A DNA stretch of 64,000 bases. Origin: Pseudomonas yamanorum (GTDB lineage Bacteria > Pseudomonadota > Gammaproteobacteria > Pseudomonadales > Pseudomonadaceae). Under the pieces are notes generated by a model. That model did no database searches. It was not told the DNA's origin and worked only from the letters and a program-made list of their open reading frames with translations. The stretch spans positions 248,001 through 312,000 of the forward strand of contig NZ_LT629793.1 of NCBI RefSeq assembly GCF_900105735.1, written 5' to 3'. This document shows positions 1 through 9,158 of the stretch, in pieces; within the stretch, counting starts at the first letter, position 1, and every line of letters starts with the position of its first letter. Position numbers and translations under genes: made by a program.

Positions 1-4
1 ATAG

Positions 5-1756
5 ATGCCGTCAAGGACTCTGGAAACCTGGCCCCACGGCGCGATCATGCTGGATGCGGAACACACCCGTTTCGCCTTGTGGGCGCCAGACGCGTTTTAT
101 GTCAGCGTTGAATTTGAAGAAGGTAAATCGGTCGCGATGCTGCCCCAGGCCGATGGCTGGTTTGTGGTGCAGCTGCAATGTCCACCGGGGACACGCTACC
201 GCTACAACATCGACGGCGAACAGGACGTTCCCGACCCGGCTTCCCGGGCACAGGCCACGGACGTTCACGGCTTCAGCGTGGTCGTCGACCCCTTGGCCTA
301 TCAGTGGCGCCAAAGCCACTGGCAAGGCCGGCCCTGGCACGAAGCGGTGATCTACGAGTTGCACGTGGGCGTACTGGGGGGCTACGCCGAGGTCGAGAAA
401 CAACTGCCGCGCCTCGCGGAACTGGGCTTCACCGCCATCGAGCTGATGCCCATCGCGCAGTTCCCCGGCGAACGTAACTGGGGCTACGACGGTGTCCTGC
501 CCTACGCCCCTCAATCCTCCTACGGTTCGCCCGAGCAACTGAAACAGTTGATCGACAGCGCGCACCACTATGGCCTCGCGGTGATCCTTGATGTGGTCTA
601 CAACCACTTCGGCCCCGACGGCAACTACCTCGGCACCTACGCCAAAGGCTTCTTTCGCGAAGACGTGCACACGCCCTGGGGCGCCGGCATCGACTTTGAC
701 CGCCGGGAAGTCCGGGATTTCTTCATCGACAACGCCCTGATGTGGCTGCTGGAATACCGCTTCGACGGCCTGCGCCTGGACGCCGTGCACGCCATCAACG
801 ATCCCGAATTTCTTGAGGAGCTGGCGCAAAAAGTACGCCAGCAAGTCGACACCGGCCGCCATGTGTGGCTGGTGCTGGAAAACGAATTCAACCAGGCCAG
901 CCTGCTGGAGCGCGGTTTCGACGCGCAGTGGAACGATGACGGCCACAACGCCCTGCACGTGCTGCTCACCGGCGAAACCGATGCCTACTACACCGACTTC
1001 GCCGAAGACCCTACCGGCAAACTGGCCCGTTGCCTGAGTGAAGGCTTTATCTACCAGGGCCACACCACGCGCCATGGCCACGCACGCGGCGAGCCCAGCG
1101 GCCACCTGCCGCCCAGCGCCTTTGTGCTGTTCCTGCAGAACCACGACCAGATCGGCAACCGCGCCCTGGGCGAACGCCTGCATCAACTCTGTTCTCCCCA
1201 GGCCTTGAGTGCCGCGACGACCTTGTTGCTGATGTCGCCGATGATCCCGTTGGTGTTCATGGGCGATGAAGTCAACGCCGAGGAGCCGTTCCTGTTCTTC
1301 ACCGATCACCACGGCGAACTGGCCGAGGCGGTACGCGAAGGCCGGCGCAATGAGTTTGCCGACTTTGCCTCGTTCAGCGACCCCGAGCGTCGCAAACGAA
1401 TTCCCGACCCCAACGCCCTGCAAACCTTCCGCCGCTCGGCGCCCGCCCTCGCCGATTGCGGCGACTCGCAGCTCTACCGTCAGCTACTGAGCCTGCGCCA
1501 CCAACATATCGTGCCGCACCTGCCCGGCAGCATCGCCTTGGGTGCGCAAGTGCTGGCGGCGGGCGCAGTCACGGCGCGTTGGCGACTGGGCAATGGCGGC
1601 CTGTTGCAGATCGACCTCAACCTGAGCGCCGATTCTCTGAACTACCCGACCGCCGAGCACCTCCTATTTGTGACGCAGGCCAGCGGGACCGAACAATTGG
1701 CCCCCTTCAGTGCCCGCGTCAGCCTCACCCATTCCCCTGTTGGAGAGCACCCTTGA
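5..1756 (+). CDS. treZ: Malto-oligosyltrehalose trehalohydrolase
   Basis: TreZ hydrolyses the alpha-1,4 bond next to the trehalosyl end of maltooligosyltrehalose made by TreY, releasing free trehalose in the cytoplasm. The 583-residue product has the family's usual length: an N-terminal beta-sandwich (about 10-100), then a GH13 barrel. Visible GH13 motifs are DVVYNHFG (about 196-203), the nucleophile region GLRLDA with Asp259, the acid/base region VLENE with Glu292, and LQNHDQIGN near 380. The ATG lies four bases inside the window, so its ribosome-binding site cannot be seen and a start further upstream cannot be excluded. The stop overlaps the TTG start of malQ, so translation is probably coupled. 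Upstream genes of this operon are outside the window. Confidence 0.95.
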   Translation: MPSRTLETWPHGAIMLDAEHTRFALWAPDAFYVSVEFEEGKSVAMLPQADGWFVVQLQCPPGTRYRYNIDGEQDVPDPASRAQATDVHGFSVVVDPLAYQWRQSHWQGRPWHEAVIYELHVGVLGGYAEVEKQLPRLAELGFTAIELMPIAQFPGERNWGYDGVLPYAPQSSYGSPEQLKQLIDSAHHYGLAVILDVVYNHFGPDGNYLGTYAKGFFREDVHTPWGAGIDFDRREVRDFFIDNALMWLLEYRFDGLRLDAVHAINDPEFLEELAQKVRQQVDTGRHVWLVLENEFNQASLLERGFDAQWNDDGHNALHVLLTGETDAYYTDFAEDPTGKLARCLSEGFIYQGHTTRHGHARGEPSGHLPPSAFVLFLQNHDQIGNRALGERLHQLCSPQALSAATTLLLMSPMIPLVFMGDEVNAEEPFLFFTDHHGELAEAVREGRRNEFADFASFSDPERRKRIPDPNALQTFRRSAPALADCGDSQLYRQLLSLRHQHIVPHLPGSIALGAQVLAAGAVTARWRLGNGGLLQIDLNLSADSLNYPTAEHLLFVTQASGTEQLAPFSARVSLTHSPVGEHP

Positions 1757-3837
1757 GCGACGCGCAATTGGAAATACTCGCCAGCCGAGCGGGCCTGGCC
1801 GTCGATTGGATCGACGCGAATGGCCGCCCGCAACATGTCAAAGCCGACGCCCTGCGCGCCGTGCTCAAAGGCCTGGGCCACCCGGCCGACACCGATGCCG
1901 AGATCGAAGCCAGCCTGCAAGACCTGGAGCGCGTGCAACAAGACAAGCACCTGCCGCCGCTGATGACCGTCGACAGCGGCGCGGGTCTGGACCTGGCGCG
2001 CTACTTCGCCCCCGGCACGCCGTGCCAGATTCACCTCGAAGACGACAGCGTGCTGGACCTGCGCCTGGACGATAATGCGGTGTTGCCCGGATCGATTCCG
2101 GTGGGCTACCAACAAGTGCATATCGACGACCAGCATTTCACCCTGGCCGTGGCACCGACTCATTGCTACACCGTTGCTGAAGCGGTCGACACCGAGACCG
2201 CCCGCGCCTGGGGCCTGAGCGCCCAACTGTATTCCCTGCGACGCAGCGGCGACGGCGGCTTTGGCGACACTCAGGCCCTGGAGCAACTGGCCCGCTCTGC
2301 CGCCGAACGCGGTGCCGATGCCCTGGCCATCAGCCCGATGCACGCCATGTTCAGCGCCGACACCGAGCGCTTCAGCCCGTACTCCCCGTCCAGCCGCCTG
2401 TTCCTCAACAGCCTGTACGCCTCCCCCGGCTGCATCCTCGGTGAGCGCGCGGTGCAAATCGCCATCGAAGCCAGCGGCCTGGCCGACGAGCTGAATGACC
2501 TGGAACAACAAAGCCTGATCGACTGGCCATCTGCCGCCAAAACCAAGCAGCGTTTGTTGCGCACCCTGTATGAAGACTTCCGTCAGGGCGACCACCCGCA
2601 ACACGCCGACTTCCTGAGCTTCCGCCAGGCCGGCGGCGAAGCCCTGGAAAACCACTGCCGCTTTGAAGCGGTGCAGGCCGAACGTGTGGCCAACGGCGAG
2701 AGCCTCGACTGGCGCCACTGGCCCGAGGATTGGCAGAGCCCGCAAAGCCCGGCGCTGGTGCAATTTGCCGAAGCCAATCGGAATGAAATCGGCTTCTACG
2801 CCTTCAGCCAATGGCTGATCGCCCGTTGCTTAGAACGCGCGCAACAAGCGGCCCGCGGCAGTGGCATGGGCGTCGGCTTGATCGCCGACCTGGCGGTGGG
2901 CGCAGACGGCGGCGGCAGCCAGGCCTGGAGCCGCCAGGATGAACTGTTGGCGGAACTCACCGTGGGCGCGCCACCGGACATCCTCAACCGCGCCGGCCAG
3001 GGCTGGGGCATTTCCGCGTTCTCTCCCGAAGGCCTGAAACGCAATGGCTTTCGCGCATTCATCGAAATGCTGCGTGCCAACTTCGCCCATGCCGGCGGCT
3101 TGCGCATCGACCATGTGATGGGCCTGCAACGCCTGTGGGTGATCCCGATGGATGCCTCACCGCGCGAAGGTGCCTACCTGTATTACCCGGTGGACGACCT
3201 GCTGCGCTTATTGGCGCTGGAATCGAGCCGACACCAGGCAATCGTTCTCGGTGAAGACCTCGGCACCGTGCCCGACGGCCTGCGGGAAAAACTCATCGCC
3301 CGCTCGATCCTTGGCATGCGCGTGCTGCTGTTCGAGCAAGACCACGACGGCCAGTTCAAGCCGATTCTGGATTGGCCGGACAACGCACTGGCCACCACCA
3401 GCACCCACGACCTGCCAACCCTCAACGGCTGGTGGCACAGCCGCGACATCGACTGGAATATCCAGCTGGGCCTGATCGATGCCCCCACCGTCGAACAATG
3501 GAGCGAGCACCGCCTGCGGGAACGCCAGGCGTTGCGCCAAGCCTTGAGCCAGGACCCGCAGAACTTCACCGACGAAGTGCGCAACGAAACCGACCACGTC
3601 ATCGACGCCAGCGTGCGCTACCTGGGCCACACCCGTGCGCCCTTGGTGTTGCTGCCGCTGGAGGACGCGCTGGGGGATGAAGAGCAATCCAACCTGCCCG
3701 GCACCACCGACACCCATCCGAATTGGCGCCGTCGCCTGGCGGGCGATGCAGCCACCCTGCTCGATGATGAAAACGCCGCCCGCCGCCTTGAACTGCTGGC
3801 CGTGGCGCGCATCCAGGCCCACGAGCGTGACCGATGA
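1753..3837 (+). CDS. malQ: 4-alpha-glucanotransferase (amylomaltase)
   Basis: MalQ transfers maltooligosyl units between alpha-1,4-glucans, resizing chains for TreY and GlgX. The start chosen is the TTG at 1753, which overlaps the treZ TGA (TTGA) and follows a GGAGAG ribosome-binding site. The frame is open further upstream, but that part is only treZ read in another frame. The resulting 694 residues match the usual length of enterobacterial-type MalQ. GH77 motifs include SPYSPSSRLFLN, GLRIDHVMGLQRLW (nucleophile Asp), VLGEDLGTVP (acid/base Glu) and TSTHDLPTLNGWW. It ends in an ATGA overlap with treY. The non-ATG start is the only unusual point. Confidence 0.93.
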   Translation: MSDAQLEILASRAGLAVDWIDANGRPQHVKADALRAVLKGLGHPADTDAEIEASLQDLERVQQDKHLPPLMTVDSGAGLDLARYFAPGTPCQIHLEDDSVLDLRLDDNAVLPGSIPVGYQQVHIDDQHFTLAVAPTHCYTVAEAVDTETARAWGLSAQLYSLRRSGDGGFGDTQALEQLARSAAERGADALAISPMHAMFSADTERFSPYSPSSRLFLNSLYASPGCILGERAVQIAIEASGLADELNDLEQQSLIDWPSAAKTKQRLLRTLYEDFRQGDHPQHADFLSFRQAGGEALENHCRFEAVQAERVANGESLDWRHWPEDWQSPQSPALVQFAEANRNEIGFYAFSQWLIARCLERAQQAARGSGMGVGLIADLAVGADGGGSQAWSRQDELLAELTVGAPPDILNRAGQGWGISAFSPEGLKRNGFRAFIEMLRANFAHAGGLRIDHVMGLQRLWVIPMDASPREGAYLYYPVDDLLRLLALESSRHQAIVLGEDLGTVPDGLREKLIARSILGMRVLLFEQDHDGQFKPILDWPDNALATTSTHDLPTLNGWWHSRDIDWNIQLGLIDAPTVEQWSEHRLRERQALRQALSQDPQNFTDEVRNETDHVIDASVRYLGHTRAPLVLLPLEDALGDEEQSNLPGTTDTHPNWRRRLAGDAATLLDDENAARRLELLAVARIQAHERDR

Positions 3838-6590
3838 AGCCATTGACGCTACGGGCCACCCAGCGCCTGCAATTTCATAAGGGCTTCACCCTCAACGACG
3901 CCGTGCCCCTGGTGCCGTACTTCGCCGAGCTGGGCATCAGCCATCTCTATGCGTCACCGCTGCTGAGCGCCCGTGCCGGCTCCATGCACGGCTATGACGT
4001 GGTCGATCCCACCACCGTCAATCCCGAACTGGGCGGCGAACCGGCGCTGCGCCGGCTGGTAGCAGCGCTGCGCGAGCATGACATGGGGCTGATCCTCGAT
4101 ATCGTCTCCAACCATATGGCCGTCGGCGGCTCCGATAACCGGTGGTGGCTGGACCTGCTGGAATGGGGCCGCCTGAGTCCCTACAGCGAGTTCTTCGACA
4201 TTCAATGGCACTCGCCAGACCCGCTGCTCAAGGGCCAATTGCTGATGCCGTTCCTCGGCAGCGACTACGGCGAAGCCCTGCAAACCGGTGCCCTGCCCCT
4301 GCGTTTCGACCCGCGACACGGCAGCTTCTATGTCGAGCATTACGAACATCGCTTCCCGATCTGCCCAAGAGATTTTGGCGAATTGCTGCCGATCAAGACG
4401 TTGGCTGACCGTTTCAGCGGCCTGGCCTACCAGCCAGACGCCTACCTCCAGGCCGCCGCGCTGAAACAGGAGCTGGTCGAGGCTGCCCGCGATCCGAAAA
4501 CCCTCGAGGCCATCGAAGACAATCTCAACCTCTACGACGCGCGCCAGCCCGAAGGGTTTGCCCGCCTGCACCACCTGCTGGAACAACAAAGCTACCGCCT
4601 CGCCAGCTGGCGCACGGCGGCGGACGATATCAATTGGCGGCGGTTCTTCGACGTCAACGAGCTGGGCGGCCTGCGGGTTGAGCGCAGCGCGGTGTTCGAG
4701 GCGACCCACGGCAAGATCTTCCAGTTGATCAGCGAAGGCCTGATCGATGGTCTGCGTATCGACCATATCGACGGCCTCGCCGACCCGCGCGGTTACTGCC
4801 GCAAACTGCGCCGCCGCGTGGACTCCCTGGCCGGTGGGCGACACTTGCCGATCTTCGTCGAGAAGATCCTCGGCGAAGGTGAAACCTTGCGCGAAGACTG
4901 GCAGGTGGACGGCACCACCGGCTATGAATTCATGAACCAGCTGTCATTGCTGCAACACGACCCCACAGGCTTCGAACCCCTGGCCGAGTTATGGACCCGC
5001 CACACCGAACGCCCGTCGTCGTTTATCGAAGAAGCCTGGCTGGCCCGTCAGCAGATCCTCAACGGCTCCCTGGCCGGGGATTTTGAAAGCGTGGCCCAGG
5101 CCCTGCTGCAAGTGGCCCGGGACGATGTGATGAGCCGCGACCTGACCCTGGGTGCGATCCGCCGCGCGTTGCAGGAATTGATCGTGCACTTCCCGGTGTA
5201 CCGCACCTACATCAGCGCCCGGGGCCGCAGTGAATTGGATGACGTGTTTTTCCTGCAAGCCCTGGCCGGCGCCCGCAGCACCTTGAGCGAAGGTGACTGG
5301 CCGGTGCTTGATTACCTGGAAAAATGGCTCGGCGGCCAACCCTGGCGCGACCGCCCCTTGGGCCGCGAACGCAAGATGCTCAAGCACGCCTGCGTACGCT
5401 TCCAGCAACTGACCTCGCCGGCAGCGGCCAAGGCGGTGGAAGACACCGCGTTCTATCGCTCCGGCGTATTGCTGTCGCGCAACGACGTGGGCTTCAGCAC
5501 CGAACAGTTCAGCGCACCGCTGGAAGACTTCCACGCAGTGAATCAACAGCGCCTGCGCACCTTCCCCGACAACCTGCTGGCCACCGCCACCCACGACCAT
5601 AAGCGCGGCGAAGATACCCGCGCGCGCCTGGCCGTACTCAGCGAGGCCGCCGACTGGTATGTCGAGCAAGTGGAGCAATGGCGCCCCCTCGCCACCCGCC
5701 TGCGCAGCGATGCCAGCACCCCCTCAGCCGGTGACGAGTTGATCCTCTATCAGGTACTGCTGGGCAGTTGGCCCCTGGACCTGCATCGTGACGATACCGA
5801 GGGCCTGGCGGACTATCACCAGCGCCTCTGGCAGTGGCAACAAAAGGCCCTGCGCGAAGCCAAGCTGCAGAGCAGCTGGAGTGCGCCCAACGAGCTGTAT
5901 GAACAAGGGGTCGAAGCGTTCCTTTCGCGGCTGCTGCTGGAAGATTCCGGCAAGGCCTTGCGCGACGCCATCGGCGAAGCCGCCCGGGCCATCGCCCCCG
6001 CAGGCGCCCTCAACGGGCTGGCGCAATCCTTGCTTCGCCTCACCGTGCCGGGCGTGCCGGATCTGTATCAGGGCGATGAGTTCTGGGACTTCACTCTGGT
6101 AGACCCTGATAACCGCCGGCCGGTGGACTATCACGCGCGCCAACAGGGGCTGCACACGCCGCCGGACATCGGCGAGCTGATGTTCAACTGGCATGACGGG
6201 CGTATAAAACAGGCGTTGATCAGCCAGGTCCTGGGGTTGCGCAAGGTGCATCCGCAACTGTTTCGCCAGGGCACCTACGAGCCTCTGGAAGTGGTGGGCG
6301 AACATGCCGAACGGGTGGTCGCTTTCTACCGGGAATACCAGGGCAAACAGCTGCTGGTGGTGGTGCCACGCTGGCCTCACCAGCTGCTTGAAAACGGTGT
6401 GTATCCCCTGGTCAACGCGCAGATTTGGGGCGATACCCGGGTCCGATTACCGTTCGCCGCATCAACCCAAAATTGGAAGGGACTTTTCCGAACAGGCGCA
6501 GTCACACCAAACAAGGAGCTCATGATCAGCGCTGCCCTGGGGGACTTCCCGGTCAATGTCTTTATCAATCCTGATGATCAAGAAAGCTGA
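3834..6590 (+). CDS. treY: Malto-oligosyltrehalose synthase
   Basis: TreY isomerises the reducing-end alpha-1,4 linkage of maltooligosaccharides to the alpha,alpha-1,1 linkage; TreZ then cuts off trehalose. The 918-residue length is normal for this family. GH13_26 signatures are clear: TLRATQRLQFHKGFT at the N-terminus, HLYASPLLSARAGSMHGYD, the DIVSNHMAVGG motif, GLRIDHIDGLADPRGY with the nucleophile Asp, and FVEKILGEGE with the acid/base Glu. ATHDHKRGEDTRARL and PGVPDLYQGDE mark the C-terminal half of the barrel. It overlaps malQ by ATGA. treZ-malQ-treY is thus a translationally coupled block making trehalose from linear glucan. Confidence 0.95.
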   Translation: MKPLTLRATQRLQFHKGFTLNDAVPLVPYFAELGISHLYASPLLSARAGSMHGYDVVDPTTVNPELGGEPALRRLVAALREHDMGLILDIVSNHMAVGGSDNRWWLDLLEWGRLSPYSEFFDIQWHSPDPLLKGQLLMPFLGSDYGEALQTGALPLRFDPRHGSFYVEHYEHRFPICPRDFGELLPIKTLADRFSGLAYQPDAYLQAAALKQELVEAARDPKTLEAIEDNLNLYDARQPEGFARLHHLLEQQSYRLASWRTAADDINWRRFFDVNELGGLRVERSAVFEATHGKIFQLISEGLIDGLRIDHIDGLADPRGYCRKLRRRVDSLAGGRHLPIFVEKILGEGETLREDWQVDGTTGYEFMNQLSLLQHDPTGFEPLAELWTRHTERPSSFIEEAWLARQQILNGSLAGDFESVAQALLQVARDDVMSRDLTLGAIRRALQELIVHFPVYRTYISARGRSELDDVFFLQALAGARSTLSEGDWPVLDYLEKWLGGQPWRDRPLGRERKMLKHACVRFQQLTSPAAAKAVEDTAFYRSGVLLSRNDVGFSTEQFSAPLEDFHAVNQQRLRTFPDNLLATATHDHKRGEDTRARLAVLSEAADWYVEQVEQWRPLATRLRSDASTPSAGDELILYQVLLGSWPLDLHRDDTEGLADYHQRLWQWQQKALREAKLQSSWSAPNELYEQGVEAFLSRLLLEDSGKALRDAIGEAARAIAPAGALNGLAQSLLRLTVPGVPDLYQGDEFWDFTLVDPDNRRPVDYHARQQGLHTPPDIGELMFNWHDGRIKQALISQVLGLRKVHPQLFRQGTYEPLEVVGEHAERVVAFYREYQGKQLLVVVPRWPHQLLENGVYPLVNAQIWGDTRVRLPFAASTQNWKGLFRTGAVTPNKELMISAALGDFPVNVFINPDDQES

Positions 6591-6613
6591 AATTTTCTGT
6601 GAGGAGCATTGCG

Positions 6614-6874
6614 ATGAGTACTGAAGACAAACGCATACGCGAACTGGCGCATCAGATCTGGGAGTCGGAAGGTAAACCCCACGGCGAGGACGCGCGACAC
6701 TGGGAAATGGCGCGCAAACTGGCGGAAGCCGAAGCGTTGACGCCATCCAAAGCGCCAAAGGCCGCCGCCAAGGCCAAGCCTAAACCCAAGCCGCCAGCGC
6801 CCAAGCCGGCCGCCAAGCCAAGCGCTGCGCCAGCAGCGAAGAAACCTGCGGCGAAGAAGCCAAAGGCACCCTGA
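6614..6874 (+). CDS. DUF2934-type small basic protein
   Basis: An 86-residue protein starting at the ATG at 6614, seven bases after a GAGGAG ribosome-binding site. The N-terminal half (about 1-40) has the pattern RIRELAHQIWESEGKPHG..HWEMA typical of DUF2934. The C-terminal half is a low-complexity Lys/Ala/Pro tail (PKPKPPAPKPAAKP-like) resembling basic, histone-like tails. Its function is unknown. It sits between treY and glgX on the same strand and is a recurrent neighbour of these genes in Pseudomonas as far as I recall, so a role linked to stress or glucan metabolism is possible. No catalytic residues are apparent. Confidence 0.85.
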   Translation: MSTEDKRIRELAHQIWESEGKPHGEDARHWEMARKLAEAEALTPSKAPKAAAKAKPKPKPPAPKPAAKPSAAPAAKKPAAKKPKAP

Positions 6875-6883
6875 CCCGAAGAT

Positions 6884-6914
6884 CCTCCTGCGCGTGCGCC
6901 CGCACCGCAGGAGG
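6884..6914 (+). other. Intergenic hairpin between DUF2934 gene and glgX
   Basis: A perfect 9-bp inverted repeat (CCTCCTGCG at 6884-6892, CGCAGGAGG at 6906-6914) with a 13-base loop lies in the 123-base gap before glgX. No T-run follows, so it is not a standard rho-independent terminator. It could stabilise or attenuate the operon mRNA. Confidence 0.4.
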
Positions 6915-6997
6915 CCATCCAACCACCGATTTCTCTCCGGCTTCACGCCGGCAAGGCCTCGTTCGGCCCGGAAAAACCCTTTTGCAGGAGCATCTCA

Positions 6998-9157
6998 ATG
7001 AGCAAACCCAACAAGCCCAACTCGACGCCGGAAAACGAGCCGTCGCGGATTCGTGAAGGTTTGCCCTTCCCCCTCGGCGCGACCTGGGACGGTCTGGGGG
7101 TCAACTTTGCGCTGTTCTCGGCCAACGCCACCAAAGTCGAACTGTGCATCTTCGACGACAGCGGCGAAGTCGAGCTGGAGCGCATCGAACTGCCGGAGTA
7201 CACCGACGAGACCTTCCACGGCTACCTGCCCGACGCCCACCCGGGACTGATCTACGGCTACCGCGTGTACGGTCCTTATGACCCGGCCAATGGTCATCGC
7301 TTCAACCACAACAAATTGCTGATCGACCCCTACGCTAAACAGCTGGTGGGCGAACTCAAATGGTCCGAAGCCCTGTTTGGCTACACCATCGGCCATCCGG
7401 ACGCCGACCTCAGTTTCGACGAACGCGACAGCGCGCCCTTCGTGCCCAAGTGCAAAGTCATCGACCCGGCCCACACCTGGGGCAACGACCAGCCGGTGCG
7501 CACGCCGTGGGACCGCACGATCATTTATGAAACCCACTTGCGCGGCATCACCATGCGCCACCCTTCGGTGCCTGAAGAAGTGCGCGGTACCTGCGCCGGG
7601 CTGATGGTTGACGATGTGCTCAAGCACATTCGCCAGTTGGGTGTGTCGTCGGTGGAACTGCTGCCGGTGCACGCCTTCGTCAACGACCAGCACCTGCTGC
7701 AAAAAGGCATGACCAACTACTGGGGCTACAACAGCATTGCGTTCTTTGCCCCGGACCCGCGCTACCTGGCCAGCGGCAAGATCGCCGAGTTCAAGGAGAT
7801 GGTTGCGCACCTGCATGAAGCCAAGCTGGAAGTGATTCTGGACGTGGTCTACAACCACACCGCCGAAGGCAACGAGCAAGGTCCGACCCTGTCCATGCGC
7901 GGCATCGACAACGCCTCGTACTACCGCCTGATGCCCGATGACAAGCGCTTCTACATCAACGATTCCGGCACCGGCAACACCCTCGACCTGAGCCACCCGT
8001 GTGTGCTGCAGATGGTCACGGACTCGTTGCGTTACTGGGCCACCGAAATGCACGTCGACGGTTTCCGCTTCGACTTGGCAACCATTCTCGGCCGCTACCG
8101 CGACGGTTTCGACGAGCGCCACAGTTTCCTCGTGGCCTGCCGCCAGGACCCGGTGCTGCGCCAGGTGAAAATGATTGCCGAGCCGTGGGACTGTGGCCCC
8201 GGCGGCTATCAGGTCGGCGGCTTCCCGCCGGGCTGGGTGGAATGGAACGACCGTTTCCGCGACACCGTCCGTTCGTTCTGGAAAGGCGACGACGGCCAAC
8301 TGGCGGACTTCGCCGGGCGCATGACAGCCTCGGGCGAGATGTTCAACCAGCGGGGTCGCCGGCCATACAGCTCGGTGAACTTCATCACCGCCCACGACGG
8401 TTTCACCCTGCACGACTTAGTGTCCTACAACGACAAGCACAACGAGGCCAACGACGAGAACAACCAGGACGGCAGCAACAACAACCTGTCGTGGAACCAC
8501 GGTGTCGAAGGCCCCACCGACGACCCGGAAATCAACGCGCTGCGCCTGCGCCAGATGCGTAACTTCTTCGCCACGTTGCTGTTGGCCCAGGGCACCCCGA
8601 TGCTGGTGGCCGGTGACGAGTTCGCCCGCACCCAGCACGGCAATAACAACGCCTATTGCCAGGACAGCGAGATCGGCTGGATCAACTGGGAACTGGATGA
8701 AGACGGCAAGGCCCTGCTCAAGTTCGTCAAGCGCCTGATCAAGCTGCGCCTGGCGTACCCGATCCTGCGTCGCGGACGCTTCCTGGTGGGCGACTACAAC
8801 GAAGACATCGGCGTCAAGGACGTCACCTGGCTCGCGCCGAGCGGTGATGAAATGACCATCGAACAATGGCAGGACAGCCACGGCCGCTGCCTCGGCATGT
8901 TGATGGATGGCCGCGCCCAAGAAACCGGGATTCGCCGCCCAGGCGCCGATGCCACGTTGTTGCTGGTGGTCAACGCGCACCACGACATGGTTAATTTCCG
9001 CCTGCCACCGGTGCCGGATGGCGGCTTCTGGACGTGCATGCTCGACACCAACCAGCCAGCGGTGCGGGGCCAGGAGCGCTTCGATTTCGATCACGAATAC
9101 GCCGTCACCGGGCGTTCGCTGCTGCTGTTTGAATTGCAGCATGAGGACGAGGTGTGA
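6998..9157 (+). CDS. glgX: Glycogen debranching enzyme
   Basis: GlgX/TreX hydrolyses alpha-1,6 branches of limit dextrins, producing linear maltooligosaccharides for MalQ and TreY/TreZ. The 719-residue protein begins at an ATG preceded by GCAGGAGCATCTCA. It has an N-terminal CBM48 domain (about 20-120, with GATWDGLGVNFALFSANA), then a GH13_11 barrel: DVVYNHTAEGN, GFRFDLATILGR with nucleophile Asp359, IAEPWDCGPGGYQVG with the acid/base Glu, and NFITAHDGFTLHDLVSYN. The length agrees with the family. Its TGA is followed one base later by the next ATG, so the accessory genes downstream share its transcript. Confidence 0.95.
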   Translation: MSKPNKPNSTPENEPSRIREGLPFPLGATWDGLGVNFALFSANATKVELCIFDDSGEVELERIELPEYTDETFHGYLPDAHPGLIYGYRVYGPYDPANGHRFNHNKLLIDPYAKQLVGELKWSEALFGYTIGHPDADLSFDERDSAPFVPKCKVIDPAHTWGNDQPVRTPWDRTIIYETHLRGITMRHPSVPEEVRGTCAGLMVDDVLKHIRQLGVSSVELLPVHAFVNDQHLLQKGMTNYWGYNSIAFFAPDPRYLASGKIAEFKEMVAHLHEAKLEVILDVVYNHTAEGNEQGPTLSMRGIDNASYYRLMPDDKRFYINDSGTGNTLDLSHPCVLQMVTDSLRYWATEMHVDGFRFDLATILGRYRDGFDERHSFLVACRQDPVLRQVKMIAEPWDCGPGGYQVGGFPPGWVEWNDRFRDTVRSFWKGDDGQLADFAGRMTASGEMFNQRGRRPYSSVNFITAHDGFTLHDLVSYNDKHNEANDENNQDGSNNNLSWNHGVEGPTDDPEINALRLRQMRNFFATLLLAQGTPMLVAGDEFARTQHGNNNAYCQDSEIGWINWELDEDGKALLKFVKRLIKLRLAYPILRRGRFLVGDYNEDIGVKDVTWLAPSGDEMTIEQWQDSHGRCLGMLMDGRAQETGIRRPGADATLLLVVNAHHDMVNFRLPPVPDGGFWTCMLDTNQPAVRGQERFDFDHEYAVTGRSLLLFELQHEDEV

Positions 9158-9158
9158 C

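Noticed and set aside
11-1423. Long open frame (470 codons) on the minus strand opposite treZ
   Set aside because: It is an antisense by-product of GC-rich codon usage; its sequence has no recognisable domain and treZ on the plus strand is certain.
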